A stretch of 64,000 bases of DNA from Salmonella enterica subsp. houtenae serovar Houten (GCA_900478215.1 LS483478.1:4526001-4590000); one strand, 5' to 3'; positions 18,192 through 26,589 are shown, counted from the first letter of the stretch. The notes: generated by a model from the sequence alone, not told the origin. A program made the numbers and translations.

Positions 18192-19190
18192 ATGCGCGGT
18201 AAAATCGCCTTAGAAGAACATGTATCTACACCTAAAAACAACAGTCTGTGGGATTCAACAGGTGAAGCAGCACGAAATGGCTCAGAATATATGAAGGATG
18301 TTGAGCGTCGCTTATTAGATCGCAGCTATCAGCTTGATGAAATGGCGCAACGTAATATCGACCACGTTATTCTTTCACTGACTTCACCAGGCGCGCAATC
18401 AATTTTGGATAAAGCGACAGCCGTTTCTTTTGCTCACGAAACTAACGATTATATCGTCGAAAATTATGTCAAACCCAATCCGGATAAATTCAGCGCTTTC
18501 GCTACGCTGGCGCTGCAAAATCCGGAAGCCGCCGCAGAAGAACTGGAACGTGCGGTGAAAAAACTGGGCATGAAAGGTGCGCTGATTAACGGTTATACCA
18601 ACGTCAAAGACAGCGAACATGGACTGTATCTGGATGACGAATCCATGCTGGTATTCTGGGATAAAGTTAACGAACTGAACGTCCCGGTTTACCTGCACCC
18701 TCGCGAACCGCTGGAAGGTCCGGCACGCGGCATCTATACCGGTTATGAAAGCCTGATCGGCTCCGCGTGGGGCTTTGCGCAGGAAACCGCTGTTCACGCT
18801 ATCCGTCTGATGATGAGCGGCCTGTTTGATCGTTACCCGAATCTGAATCTGGTGCTCGGTCACCTTGGCGAAGGTCTGGTGCATATGCTGCCGCGTACTC
18901 AGCATCGTCTGTACCGTCAGCGTTTTGGCTGTGGTCTGGGCAAAGCGGAAAAACCGTTAATGCACTACCTACAAAATAACTTTATTGTCACCACCAGCGG
19001 CCACTTCAACACTTACTCTCTGCAAAATGCCATTGAAATTATGGGCGCCGACCGGGTAATGTTCTCCGTTGATTATCCGTATGAAGATATTCATCAGGCC
19101 TGCGACTGGTTCGATCCACTGGAAATGGATGCCGACCTGAAAAACAAAATCGCATGGGGCAACGCCAGCCGCGTATTTAACATTAAATAA
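18192..19190 (+). CDS. Amidohydrolase-fold aromatic acid decarboxylase (dihydroxybenzoate/resorcylate type)
   Basis: The 332-residue product belongs to the amidohydrolase_2 (ACMSD) group and reads closely like gamma-resorcylate and 2,3-dihydroxybenzoate decarboxylases, which remove CO2 from hydroxybenzoates without a redox cofactor. Metal-site residues are all present: E8 and H10 in MRGKIALEEH, H169 in VPVYLHPREP, H224 in LGHLGEGL, and D294 in FSVDYPYED; FAQETAVHAIRLMMSG is a further family signature. GAGGA lies seven bases before the ATG. It has its own LysR neighbour upstream and a DUF554 gene downstream. The exact substrate is inferred from family resemblance only; salicylate-like or catechol-acid substrates are all possible. 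Confidence 0.82.
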   Translation: MRGKIALEEHVSTPKNNSLWDSTGEAARNGSEYMKDVERRLLDRSYQLDEMAQRNIDHVILSLTSPGAQSILDKATAVSFAHETNDYIVENYVKPNPDKFSAFATLALQNPEAAAEELERAVKKLGMKGALINGYTNVKDSEHGLYLDDESMLVFWDKVNELNVPVYLHPREPLEGPARGIYTGYESLIGSAWGFAQETAVHAIRLMMSGLFDRYPNLNLVLGHLGEGLVHMLPRTQHRLYRQRFGCGLGKAEKPLMHYLQNNFIVTTSGHFNTYSLQNAIEIMGADRVMFSVDYPYEDIHQACDWFDPLEMDADLKNKIAWGNASRVFNIK

Positions 19191-19208
19191 CCATCCATCA
19201 CACTATCA

Positions 19209-19230
19209 GAGGGCCTGCAATCAGGCCCTC
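19209..19230 (+). terminator. GC-rich hairpin between decarboxylase and DUF554 genes
   Basis: A perfect nine-base stem (GAGGGCCTG / CAGGCCCTC, loop CAAT) begins 18 bases after the decarboxylase stop. The following sequence is only moderately T-rich (TCTATTTATAT), so it may attenuate rather than end transcription into the next gene. Confidence 0.55.
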
Positions 19231-19264
19231 TCTATTTATATGGGATAAATAAGGAGGATATATT

Positions 19265-19987
19265 ATGCCGGTAGGCATTTTTGTCTGTAGTGGTTCGCTG
19301 CTGGTTGGCGCAATTATTGGCGCCTCTCTCAACCGATTTATTCCCGAGCATTTAAAAAAGACTTTACCTCTTATTGCCGGATTAATTTCGATTAGCATGG
19401 GGGCATTTTTCCTCAATAAACTGGTGAACCTACCGCCTATTGCTCTGGCGGTTATTGTCGGCACAATTATCGGTTGCCTGCTGAATATCGAAAAATGGAT
19501 CGAAAGGGCCGGAACTAAGTTACGTACGCCCATTGAGAAAATATTCCCAACAAAAGAGGATGCCAGTCTTAGCTCTGAAGACTTTATCAATCAGTTTATC
19601 GCCGTCTTGATCTTGTTCTGCGCCAGCGGTACGGGTATTTTTGGCGCATTAACTGAAGGTATGACCGGCGATGCGACGATATTGATAACCAAATCAATCC
19701 TTGATTTCTTTACCGCCGCCATTTTCGCCTCCGCGCTGGGTTACATTATCGCCGTTATCTTTGTGCCTCAGCTCATCGTGTTTGCGATTCTCTTTTTTGC
19801 CGCCAGCTTCATCATGACATTGCTCAACCCACTGATGATCGCCGATTTTACCGCCTGCGGCGGCATCATCATGCTGGCAACTGGATTCAGGCTATGCGGC
19901 ATTCGCAGCTTTCCGACTGCGAACATGCTACCGGCACTGATCCTTGTGATGCCTTTCTCCACCTGCTGGCAACAGTTTGTCGCCTGA
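19265..19987 (+). CDS. DUF554 family membrane protein (YqgA-like)
   Basis: A 240-residue polytopic inner-membrane protein with about seven hydrophobic segments. It resembles E. coli YqgA throughout, including the shared stretches VLFCASGTGIFGA, EGMTGD, KSxLDFFTAxIFA and the C-terminal NMLPALIL. DUF554 proteins have no firmly assigned function; small-molecule transport is an inference. GGAGG lies nine bases upstream of the ATG. It is co-directional with the decarboxylase, 74 bases apart, and could move its substrate or product. The gene ends three bases from the convergent rep stop. Confidence 0.88.
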   Translation: MPVGIFVCSGSLLVGAIIGASLNRFIPEHLKKTLPLIAGLISISMGAFFLNKLVNLPPIALAVIVGTIIGCLLNIEKWIERAGTKLRTPIEKIFPTKEDASLSSEDFINQFIAVLILFCASGTGIFGALTEGMTGDATILITKSILDFFTAAIFASALGYIIAVIFVPQLIVFAILFFAASFIMTLLNPLMIADFTACGGIIMLATGFRLCGIRSFPTANMLPALILVMPFSTCWQQFVA

Positions 19988-19990
19988 GAT

Positions 19991-22012
19991 TTAGCTCTTT
20001 TTCGCTGCCGCCATCATCGCCCGAATATTGGCGATGTTGGCCTGCCCTTTCTGCATTCGCTCCTCGGCGCTCACCGTTTTACGCTCCTGCTCCCAGATAA
20101 GATCGTCCTGCGGTAGCTCCAGCAGGAAGCGGCTCGGCTCCGGGCGCACCAGTTCGCCATACTGACGGCGTTCTTTACATAATGTAAAGGTGAGCTCTTT
20201 CTGCGCGCGAGTAATCCCGACATAGGCCAGACGACGCTCTTCCTCAATATTATCTTCGTCAATGCTGCTTTGATGCGGCAGGAATCCTTCCTCCATCCCG
20301 ACCATAAACACATACGGGAATTCCAGCCCCTTCGAAGCATGAAGCGTCATCAACTGTACCTGATCCAGCTCCTCTTCGCTCTCGCCGCGCTCCATCATAT
20401 CGCGCAGCGTAAAACGTGTAACCACCTGGGTCAGAGTCATCGGCTCATCCAGTTCGTTACCTTCCAGCATTTCAGTCATCCAACTAAAGAGCTGGTTAAC
20501 GTTTTTCATACGCATCTCCGCCGCTTTTGGACTCGGCGAGGTTTCGTACAACCAGGATTCATAATCAATACCGTGGATGAGATCGCGCACGGCGGCGACT
20601 GGCTCGCGTTCGGCCAGACGCTGGATTTCCCCTAGCCAGTGGGTAAAACGCGTCAATGAATCGTAACCACGCCCGGACAACATCTGGCTCAGCCCCATAT
20701 CAAAGCTGGCGGTAAACAGGCTTTTATTGCGCGTCATTGCCCATTCCCCCAACTTTTGCAGCGTGGCAGGACCGATTTCACGTTTTGGCGTATTCACGAT
20801 ACGCAGGAAGGCGCTGTCATCATCCGGATTGGTCAGCACCCGTAGGTAGGCAAGCAGGTCTTTAATCTCCGGACGGGAGAAGAACGACGTGCCGCCGGAA
20901 ATTTTGTACGGAATGCGGTTCTGCATGAGGAATTTTTCAAATACCCGCGACTGATGGTTCCCGCGATACAGAATGGCGTAATCCTTGTATTGGGTCTTGT
21001 TCACAAAGTGATGGGCAATCAGTTCGCCAGTAACGCGCTCAGCTTCATGCTCTTCATTGTTTGCGCTTAATACTTTGAGTTCCGCGCCGTAACCGAGTTC
21101 GGAAAAGAGGCGCTTTTCAAAGACGTGCGGATTATTGGCGATGAGAATATTCGCCGCTTTCAGGATGCGGCCCGAAGAACGGTAGTTTTGCTCCAGTTTG
21201 ATCACCTGCAGCGCCGGGAAATCCTGACTCAGTAACACCAGGTTTTGCGGACGCGCCCCGCGCCAGGAGTAGATAGACTGATCGTCATCGCCCACTACCG
21301 TAAAGCGCGCGCGTTGCCCGACCAGCAGCTTAACCAGCTCATACTGGCTGGTGTTAGTATCCTGATATTCATCCACCAGCAGATAACGAATTTTATTCTG
21401 CCAACGCTCGCGTACCTCGTCATTGCGTTGCAGCAGCAACGTCGGCAGCAGAATCAAATCATCAAAATCGAGGACGTTACATGCCTTCATATGGGCGTCA
21501 TAAAGCCCGTAGCAGTGGGCAAAAATACGATCGCGTTCGCCTTTCGCCCCCGCCGCTGCCTGCGCAGGCGTTTTGAGATCGTTTTTCCAGTTGGAGATCG
21601 TGGAGATCAGCTGTTGCAACAGAACTTTGTCGTCTTCGATCAGGCCTTCGGTCAGCTCTTTGAGCAAGGCGACCTGGTCGGTATCGTCAAACAATGAAAA
21701 GTTCGATTTCATCCCCAGCGCAGCGTACTCGCGCTTAATCATATCCAGCCCTAGCGTATGAAAGGTGGAGATCATCAAACCGCGCGCTTCCTTACGCCCG
21801 AGCGTCTGCCCGACGCGTTCTTTCATTTCGCGCGCCGCTTTATTGGTAAACGTCACCGCCGCAATATGTCGGGCCTGATAACCGCATCCGCGGATCAGGT
21901 GGGCAATTTTATTGGTAATTACGCGAGTTTTACCAGAGCCCGCCCCTGCCAGCACCAGGCAGGGTCCGGTGACGAATTCGACAGCGTGTTGTTGGCCGGG
22001 ATTTAAACGCAT
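19991..22012 (-). CDS. rep: ATP-dependent DNA helicase Rep
   Basis: 3'-5' superfamily 1 helicase that clears protein blocks ahead of the replisome and helps restart. The 673-residue product starts MRLNPGQQHAVEF and carries motif I AGAGSGKTR, motif II VDEYQDTN, motif III DDDQSIYSWRGA, motif IV (LEQNYRS) and the later TLHASKGLEF and YVGITRAQ motifs. The 22012 start gives the E. coli length; 19 upstream codons are open but lack support. It is convergent with the DUF554 gene. Confidence 0.97.
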   Translation of the reverse strand: MRLNPGQQHAVEFVTGPCLVLAGAGSGKTRVITNKIAHLIRGCGYQARHIAAVTFTNKAAREMKERVGQTLGRKEARGLMISTFHTLGLDMIKREYAALGMKSNFSLFDDTDQVALLKELTEGLIEDDKVLLQQLISTISNWKNDLKTPAQAAAGAKGERDRIFAHCYGLYDAHMKACNVLDFDDLILLPTLLLQRNDEVRERWQNKIRYLLVDEYQDTNTSQYELVKLLVGQRARFTVVGDDDQSIYSWRGARPQNLVLLSQDFPALQVIKLEQNYRSSGRILKAANILIANNPHVFEKRLFSELGYGAELKVLSANNEEHEAERVTGELIAHHFVNKTQYKDYAILYRGNHQSRVFEKFLMQNRIPYKISGGTSFFSRPEIKDLLAYLRVLTNPDDDSAFLRIVNTPKREIGPATLQKLGEWAMTRNKSLFTASFDMGLSQMLSGRGYDSLTRFTHWLGEIQRLAEREPVAAVRDLIHGIDYESWLYETSPSPKAAEMRMKNVNQLFSWMTEMLEGNELDEPMTLTQVVTRFTLRDMMERGESEEELDQVQLMTLHASKGLEFPYVFMVGMEEGFLPHQSSIDEDNIEEERRLAYVGITRAQKELTFTLCKERRQYGELVRPEPSRFLLELPQDDLIWEQERKTVSAEERMQKGQANIANIRAMMAAAKKS

Positions 22013-22075
22013 GGGAATAGTGCTCAATCTTCGAACGGGGGAGGGATTGTAGCAGAAAGCGAGGCCCAAAGAAGA

Positions 22076-22101
22076 CCAGGCTGCCTTTTCTGGCAGCCTG
22101 G
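22076..22101 (-). terminator. Terminator after the PnuC-like gene
   Basis: A perfect ten-base stem (CCAGGCTGCC / GGCAGCCTGG, six-base loop) lies 11 bases after the pnuC-like stop and is followed on the minus strand by TCTTCTTT. It separates this operon from rep, whose promoter must lie in the remaining 63 bases. Confidence 0.7.
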
Positions 22102-22111
22102 AAAAGGTTAA

Positions 22112-22843
22112 TCACCAGGCTCTGGCGGCAAGCGGCGTATAGCCATTACGCTGCGCGCTCTTGATCCAACTGTAAGAACCCATTAGCGCGATCGCCGTCA
22201 GCAGAACATACTCAAGCGACATTGCATAAACGCCCTGTACCGCATAGATCACGACGCTAATTACATCAATAATCACCCACAGCAGCCAGTTTTCCACGTA
22301 CTTGCGGGTCATCAGCACCATCGCCGCAATCGACAACACCAGCATGGTGGAATCCCAGAACGGGAACGCGTCCGGCTGGAGTTCAGGCATCGCCACCTGA
22401 ATACCTACCGTTTGCAGAAGCGCGAGCATAACGCGGGTCAACGTAGCGAAGACCGGATCGATAAACCACGTCATCAGCAGAATGGCGACAATACATACGA
22501 CCCCCAGCACCCATGCTTGTTGGCGAGTAAGCCAACGGACTTTCAGAGCGGCTTCCTGGGCGTCATTCTGCCGGCTCCATGCGTACCAGCCGTAAATATT
22601 CGCCGCAAAGAAAAACACCTGAAGCAACAAGCTGGCGTACAGTTGGATCTGAAAAAAGATAGCGGCAAACAGAGTGACGTTAATCAAACCAAACAGGTAA
22701 TTAATGATTTTTTCCCGGCTGGCGCACCAGATGCACAATAAGCCAAAGACAGTGCCGATAGCCTCAATCCACGACAGCGCATACCCGCCTTCGCCGAGAG
22801 GAATGTTGACCATTACATTGTTAATGCTGAAAAAGTCCATCAT
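22112..22843 (-). CDS. PnuC-family nucleoside/nicotinamide riboside transporter
   Basis: A 243-residue inner-membrane protein with about seven hydrophobic helices. It is very close to E. coli PnuC (facilitated uptake of nicotinamide riboside) over its length, with the characteristic IFFQIQLYASLLLQVFFFA, NIYGWYAW and MPELQPDAFPFWDS segments and RKYVENWLLW. It is probably a second PnuC paralogue, because the usual pnuC is linked to nadA elsewhere. The first ATG (22843) shares one base with the upstream TAA (TAATG); the second ATG at 22840 sits seven bases after GGAG and may be the real start. Last gene of a three-gene operon with a nucleoside phosphorylase, so nucleoside import is likely. Confidence 0.88.
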   Translation of the reverse strand: MMDFFSINNVMVNIPLGEGGYALSWIEAIGTVFGLLCIWCASREKIINYLFGLINVTLFAAIFFQIQLYASLLLQVFFFAANIYGWYAWSRQNDAQEAALKVRWLTRQQAWVLGVVCIVAILLMTWFIDPVFATLTRVMLALLQTVGIQVAMPELQPDAFPFWDSTMLVLSIAAMVLMTRKYVENWLLWVIIDVISVVIYAVQGVYAMSLEYVLLTAIALMGSYSWIKSAQRNGYTPLAARAW

Positions 22844-23583
22844 TACTCTCCTTGCAAACTATCGAAATAAATGGCCTGAAGCGCCAGAGAAATCTGGCGT
22901 TCTTCACCTTGCTGGCACAAGGTTTCCCGCTGAACATAATGGTTAATGCTGCTCTCCAGACAGCCATTATGCGCGACGACCACGTTTAGCAACGACGCTG
23001 TACGCAGCCCACGTAACGCCCCCACAACCATCAGCGCGGCGGTTTCCATATCCGCGCCGAGAACCCCCCTGGCCGACCATTCGGCATCCAGTTCAGTTTC
23101 GCGATCGGTGTAAAAGCTGTCATGGCTGCGCACCAGCCCGCAAACGGCAGAGATGTTCATCTGTTTCGCCTGCTGTATCAGCGTGGCGGTAAGATACGGG
23201 TCCGCACAGGCCGGATAACTGGCGGGCGCATAGGTTTTGCTGGCGCCGTCGTCAGCCACCGCGCCGTGGGCGATGATCACATCGCCCAACGCCAGCGAGT
23301 CCTGCAACGCGCCGCAACTACCGATACGGATTAGCGTGTTGACGCCAACCTGGCGTAACTCCTCAATGGCGATAGCGGTTGACGGTCCACCGATTCCCGT
23401 GGAGAGTACGACTATTTCAACGCCCTGAAACCAGCCGCGCGCCGTGCGAAACTCCCGGTTTTGCCCCAGAATCTCAGCCTTATCAAGAAAACGGGCGATT
23501 CTGTCCACCCGCCCGGGATCGCCGGGCAAAAGCGCATATTTCGCGCGGGTCATGCTTGTGTTAAGCCGAATATGGGGTTGCAT
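22843..23583 (-). CDS. Nucleoside phosphorylase (uridine phosphorylase-like)
   Basis: A 246-residue member of the NP-I nucleoside phosphorylase family, which cleaves nucleosides with phosphate to a free base and (deoxy)ribose-1-phosphate. The phosphate-binding LLPGDPGRVDRI is near the N terminus, IRIGSCGALQ follows, and GADMETAAL corresponds to the EMES-type ribose-contact motif of uridine phosphorylase. The ATG at 23583 has AAGGAG seven bases upstream. It is not the main udp gene, which lies elsewhere in enterobacteria. Base specificity cannot be read from the sequence. It sits between a Crp-like regulator (28-base gap) and a PnuC-like transporter (one-base overlap). Confidence 0.85.
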   Translation of the reverse strand: MQPHIRLNTSMTRAKYALLPGDPGRVDRIARFLDKAEILGQNREFRTARGWFQGVEIVVLSTGIGGPSTAIAIEELRQVGVNTLIRIGSCGALQDSLALGDVIIAHGAVADDGASKTYAPASYPACADPYLTATLIQQAKQMNISAVCGLVRSHDSFYTDRETELDAEWSARGVLGADMETAALMVVGALRGLRTASLLNVVVAHNGCLESSINHYVQRETLCQQGEERQISLALQAIYFDSLQGE

Positions 23584-23611
23584 CTCCCGTCTCCTTATTG
23601 TTCTGAGGGGT

Positions 23612-24313
23612 TCAGATTTCCGCCTCCTGTTTGAGTTTTTCAGGAGCCAGTAAAATGATCCGCTCACCGTCGGTATCGATAATGTTCAGCGATTTCAGAT
23701 CGTGCAGTATCCGGTTGATACTGCGCGTCGTCGCCGCAAATTCCTGACCAAGATTCTGCTTATCAAGCAAAATAGTGGTTGATTCATATTGTTGATAACG
23801 CAGCCATAATGCCTGGCATACGCGCTGATGCAGCGAGTACAAATTGTCGCTACTGGCCTTTTTCGACAACTGGTAATACTGTTGGCTGAAAAACCTCAGC
23901 ATCCGCTGGTTAAAATGGTTATCCAGCGTTAGCCAGCGGCAAAAATGCGCTTGCGGCAGGCTGAGTAGCTGTACATTGCCGACGGCTACGACAGAACAGA
24001 TATAATGCCGCGACTCAAATATCTCTAACTCGCCCAGCATATCGCCTTTGCCATAACGCGCCTGCCGGTAACGGCGTCCATCTTCAGCTTCGTAAAAAAC
24101 ATCCACTTCGCCGACCACGATGAGCGAAAATTGCTGGCATATTTCCCCCTGACGGCAGATAAGCGTGCCGCGGGAAATATCGTCAAATCGCCAGCACTGC
24201 ATGATTTCCAGCGGACAATATTTAAGTAACTCATAGAGCACAGGGTCGCGTACGACCTGGCGTAGCCCTAAAAGCCAGTCGTCTGGAAATTCTGTGTTTT
24301 TCATTATGTTCAT
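23612..24313 (-). CDS. Crp/Fnr-family transcriptional regulator
   Basis: A 233-residue regulator with an N-terminal cyclic-nucleotide-binding-like beta barrel (GTLICRQGEICQQFSLIVVGEVDVF, then GKGDMLGELEIFESR) and a C-terminal winged helix (LGQEFAATTRSINRILHDLKSLNII). It has no Fnr-type N-terminal cysteine cluster, so an iron-sulfur sensor is unlikely. The start at 24313 (MNIMKN) is the best of several nearby ATGs; no strong ribosome site is visible. It is the first gene of a minus-strand operon with the phosphorylase and PnuC-like genes and probably controls them. A perfect dyad sits 24 bases upstream. Confidence 0.85.
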   Translation of the reverse strand: MNIMKNTEFPDDWLLGLRQVVRDPVLYELLKYCPLEIMQCWRFDDISRGTLICRQGEICQQFSLIVVGEVDVFYEAEDGRRYRQARYGKGDMLGELEIFESRHYICSVVAVGNVQLLSLPQAHFCRWLTLDNHFNQRMLRFFSQQYYQLSKKASSDNLYSLHQRVCQALWLRYQQYESTTILLDKQNLGQEFAATTRSINRILHDLKSLNIIDTDGERIILLAPEKLKQEAEI

Positions 24314-24336
24314 GGTATCTCGCCCCTTATCAGTAA

Positions 24337-24353
24337 GGACAGGACCGCTGTCC
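24337..24353. promoter_or_regulatory. Candidate operator of the Crp-like regulator
   Basis: GGACAG-N5-CTGTCC is a perfect dyad 24 bases upstream of the regulator start; the half-site CTGTCC recurs at 24421-24426. Its place suggests autoregulation. It is not a TGTGA-type CRP or TTGAT-type FNR site. Confidence 0.45.
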
Positions 24354-24506
24354 CGCACACCCGAAATACGCCCGGTAAAAATGCTGCTTATCTCCCGGTT
24401 CGTAAAATCAGGCGAGACATCTGTCCTGTGATGGCGAAGAGTATATGTCTGACGGCCTAAGGAGTGATAAAGTGACGGCCAATCTTTGCGACGTGAGAAA
24501 GAAATA

Positions 24507-24788
24507 ATGGCAAAAACGGCAGCAGCACTGCATATCCTTGTAAAAGAAGAGAAACTGGCTTTAGATCTTCTGGAGCAAATTAAAAACGGCGGCGATTTTG
24601 AGAAACTGGCGAAAAAGCATTCTATCTGCCCATCCGGTAAAAAAGGCGGCCATTTAGGCGAATTCCGTCAGGGCCAGATGGTTCCGGCATTCGATAAAGT
24701 GGTCTTCTCCTGTCCGGTCCTGGAGCCCACCGGCCCACTGCACACCCAGTTCGGCTATCACATTATTAAGGTGCTGTACCGAAATTAA
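24507..24788 (+). CDS. ppiC: Peptidyl-prolyl cis-trans isomerase C (parvulin)
   Basis: Cytoplasmic parvulin, 93 residues, that catalyses prolyl isomerisation in protein folding. It covers one complete rotamase domain: ALHILVKEE at the N terminus, FEKLAKKHSICPSG, GGHLGEFRQGQMVPAFD, and GPLHTQFGYHIIKV with the active-site histidines at both ends. The ATG at 24507 gives the E. coli length; the upstream in-frame start at 24486 adds seven residues and is not needed. It is convergent with ilvC. Confidence 0.96.
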   Translation: MAKTAAALHILVKEEKLALDLLEQIKNGGDFEKLAKKHSICPSGKKGGHLGEFRQGQMVPAFDKVVFSCPVLEPTGPLHTQFGYHIIKVLYRN

Positions 24789-24820
24789 AAAAACCGGTGT
24801 CTAATTGCACCGGTTTTTTA
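24787..24820. terminator. Terminator after ppiC
   Basis: A seven-base stem ACCGGTG / CACCGGT flanked by an A-run on the left and a T-run on the right, starting at the ppiC stop. The symmetry should let it work in both directions, ending ppiC and any ilvC read-through. Confidence 0.85.
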
Positions 24821-24829
24821 TCTCAAAGC

Positions 24830-24955
24830 CTTCCCCTAAGGATTTCAGCTTGCAGGAAGGCGGCAAGTGAGTACAGCCCCAGGAGCATAGATAACGCTGT
24901 GACTGGGGTGTACGAACGTAGCCAACGCATCTGCAAGTTGAAAGACGACGAGGAA
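24830..24955. repeat. ERIC element between ppiC and ilvC
   Basis: The stretch carries the hallmark ERIC core, CCCCAGGAGC followed by GTGACTGGGGTG (24877-24910), with AACGTAGCCAACGC and CTGCAAGTTGAA in the right arm and the matching TTCAGCTTGCAG in the left arm. Length is about 126 bases, full size for ERIC. It ends at the ilvC stop codon and would be transcribed as a large hairpin in the ilvC 3' UTR. Confidence 0.85.
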
Positions 24956-26431
24956 TTAGCCGGCAACGGCAATACGCTTCATATCCGTCATATAACCACG
25001 CAGTTTCTGGCCCACCTTCTCGATAGCATGACTGCGAATCGCGTCGTTCACGTCGCGAAGCTGTGCGTTGTCTACCGCGCCTTCCGGGATAGCGTTACCC
25101 AGATCGCCCGGTTGCAACTCCGCCATAAACGGTTTCAACAGCGGTACGCAAGCGTAAGAGAACAGGTAGTTACCGTATTCTGCGGTATCGGAGATAACCA
25201 CGTTCATTTCGTACAGACGTTTACGCGCGATGGTGTTCGCAATCAACGGCAGTTCATGCAGTGATTCGTAGTAGGCGGACTCTTCGATAATGCCGGAATC
25301 CACCATGGTTTCGAACGCCAGCTCAACGCCCGCTTTCACCATCGCGATCATCAGCACGCCTTTGTCAAAGTACTCCTGCTCGCCGATTTTGCCTTCATAC
25401 TGCGGTGCGGTCTCAAACGCGGTTTTACCGGTCTCTTCACGCCAGGTCAGCAGTTTCTTATCGTCGTTAGCCCAGTCCGCCATCATACCGGAAGAGAACT
25501 CGCCGGAGATGATGTCATCCATATGTTTCTGGAACAGCGGCGCCATAATCTCTTTCAATTGCTCGGACAGCGCGTAAGCGCGCAGTTTCGCCGGGTTGGA
25601 CAGACGGTCCATCATCAGGGTGATACCGCCCTGCTTCAGCGCTTCGGTGATGGTTTCCCAGCCGAACTGAATCAGTTTTTCCGCATACGCTGGGTCAGCG
25701 CCTTCTGCCACCAGCTTGTCGAAGCACAGCAGAGAACCGGCCTGCAACATACCGCACAGAATGGTCTGCTCGCCCATCAGGTCGGATTTCACTTCCGCGA
25801 CAAAGGAAGATTCCAGCACGCCCGCGCGGTGACCACCAGTTGCAGCGGCCCAGGCTTTGGCAATCGCCATGCCTTCGCCTTTCGGATCGTTTTCCGGGTG
25901 AACGGCGATCAGCGTCGGTACGCCGAAGCCACGCTTGTATTCTTCACGTACTTCGGTACCCGGACACTTCGGCGCCACCATCACCACAGTAATGTCTTTA
26001 CGGATCTGCTCGCCCACTTCCACGATGTTAAACCCGTGGGAGTAGCCCAGCGCCGCACCATCTTTCATCAGCGGCTGAACGGAGCGCACCACGTCAGAGT
26101 GCTGCTTGTCCGGCGTCAGGTTAACCACCAGGTCCGCCTGCGGGATCAGCTCTTCGTAGGTCCCCACTTTAAAGCCGTTTTCGGTCGCTTTGCGCCAGGA
26201 AGCACGCTTTTCAGCAATGGCTTCTTTACGCAGGGCGTAGGCGATATCCAGGCCGGAGTCGCGCATGTTCAGGCCCTGGTTCAGACCCTGCGCGCCGCAG
26301 CCGACGATAACCACTTTTTTACCCTGAAGGTAACTTGCGCCATCGGCGAATTCATCGCGACTCATAAAGCGGCATTTACCCAACTGCGCCAACTGCTGGC
26401 GCAGGTTCAGTGTATTAAAGTAGTTAGCCAT
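24956..26431 (-). CDS. ilvC: Ketol-acid reductoisomerase (NADP+)
   Basis: Second step of valine and isoleucine synthesis: isomerises and reduces acetolactate or acetohydroxybutyrate with NADPH and Mg2+. The 491-residue length marks it as the long, class II enterobacterial form. The NADPH fold shows VVIVGCGAQGLNQG at about 38-51; acidic metal ligands lie in the duplicated C-terminal knot domain. It is transcribed away from ilvY and is activated by IlvY with its own substrates as inducers in E. coli. Confidence 0.98.
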   Translation of the reverse strand: MANYFNTLNLRQQLAQLGKCRFMSRDEFADGASYLQGKKVVIVGCGAQGLNQGLNMRDSGLDIAYALRKEAIAEKRASWRKATENGFKVGTYEELIPQADLVVNLTPDKQHSDVVRSVQPLMKDGAALGYSHGFNIVEVGEQIRKDITVVMVAPKCPGTEVREEYKRGFGVPTLIAVHPENDPKGEGMAIAKAWAAATGGHRAGVLESSFVAEVKSDLMGEQTILCGMLQAGSLLCFDKLVAEGADPAYAEKLIQFGWETITEALKQGGITLMMDRLSNPAKLRAYALSEQLKEIMAPLFQKHMDDIISGEFSSGMMADWANDDKKLLTWREETGKTAFETAPQYEGKIGEQEYFDKGVLMIAMVKAGVELAFETMVDSGIIEESAYYESLHELPLIANTIARKRLYEMNVVISDTAEYGNYLFSYACVPLLKPFMAELQPGDLGNAIPEGAVDNAQLRDVNDAIRSHAIEKVGQKLRGYMTDMKRIAVAG

Positions 26432-26589
26432 AGTGATACCTCATGATGTTGTACTGTCTTATTGTTCGGTTCGCAGATTTGTATTTGCGAGAATGGACCC
26501 ACATTACAACAGGAAACTTATTGCGGAAATTGATATATTCACAACATTACGTTGCGGTTTATGCAACATCAAAAACCGGAGGTCTGTCT
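26432..26589. promoter_or_regulatory. ilvY-ilvC divergent control region
   Basis: This 158-base region separates the two starts. A dyad GTTGC-N7-GCAAC (26551-26567), the LysR T-N11-A form, lies 23 bases before the ilvY GTG and is a good candidate IlvY operator; a related TTGCGGAAAT half-site is at 26521. In E. coli two tandem IlvY operators occupy this region. Confidence 0.65.

Noticed and set aside
25523..26446. 307-codon open frame on the plus strand
   Set aside because: It is antisense to ilvC over its length, a mirror of high-GC codon bias in a highly expressed gene; no known domain or ribosome site.
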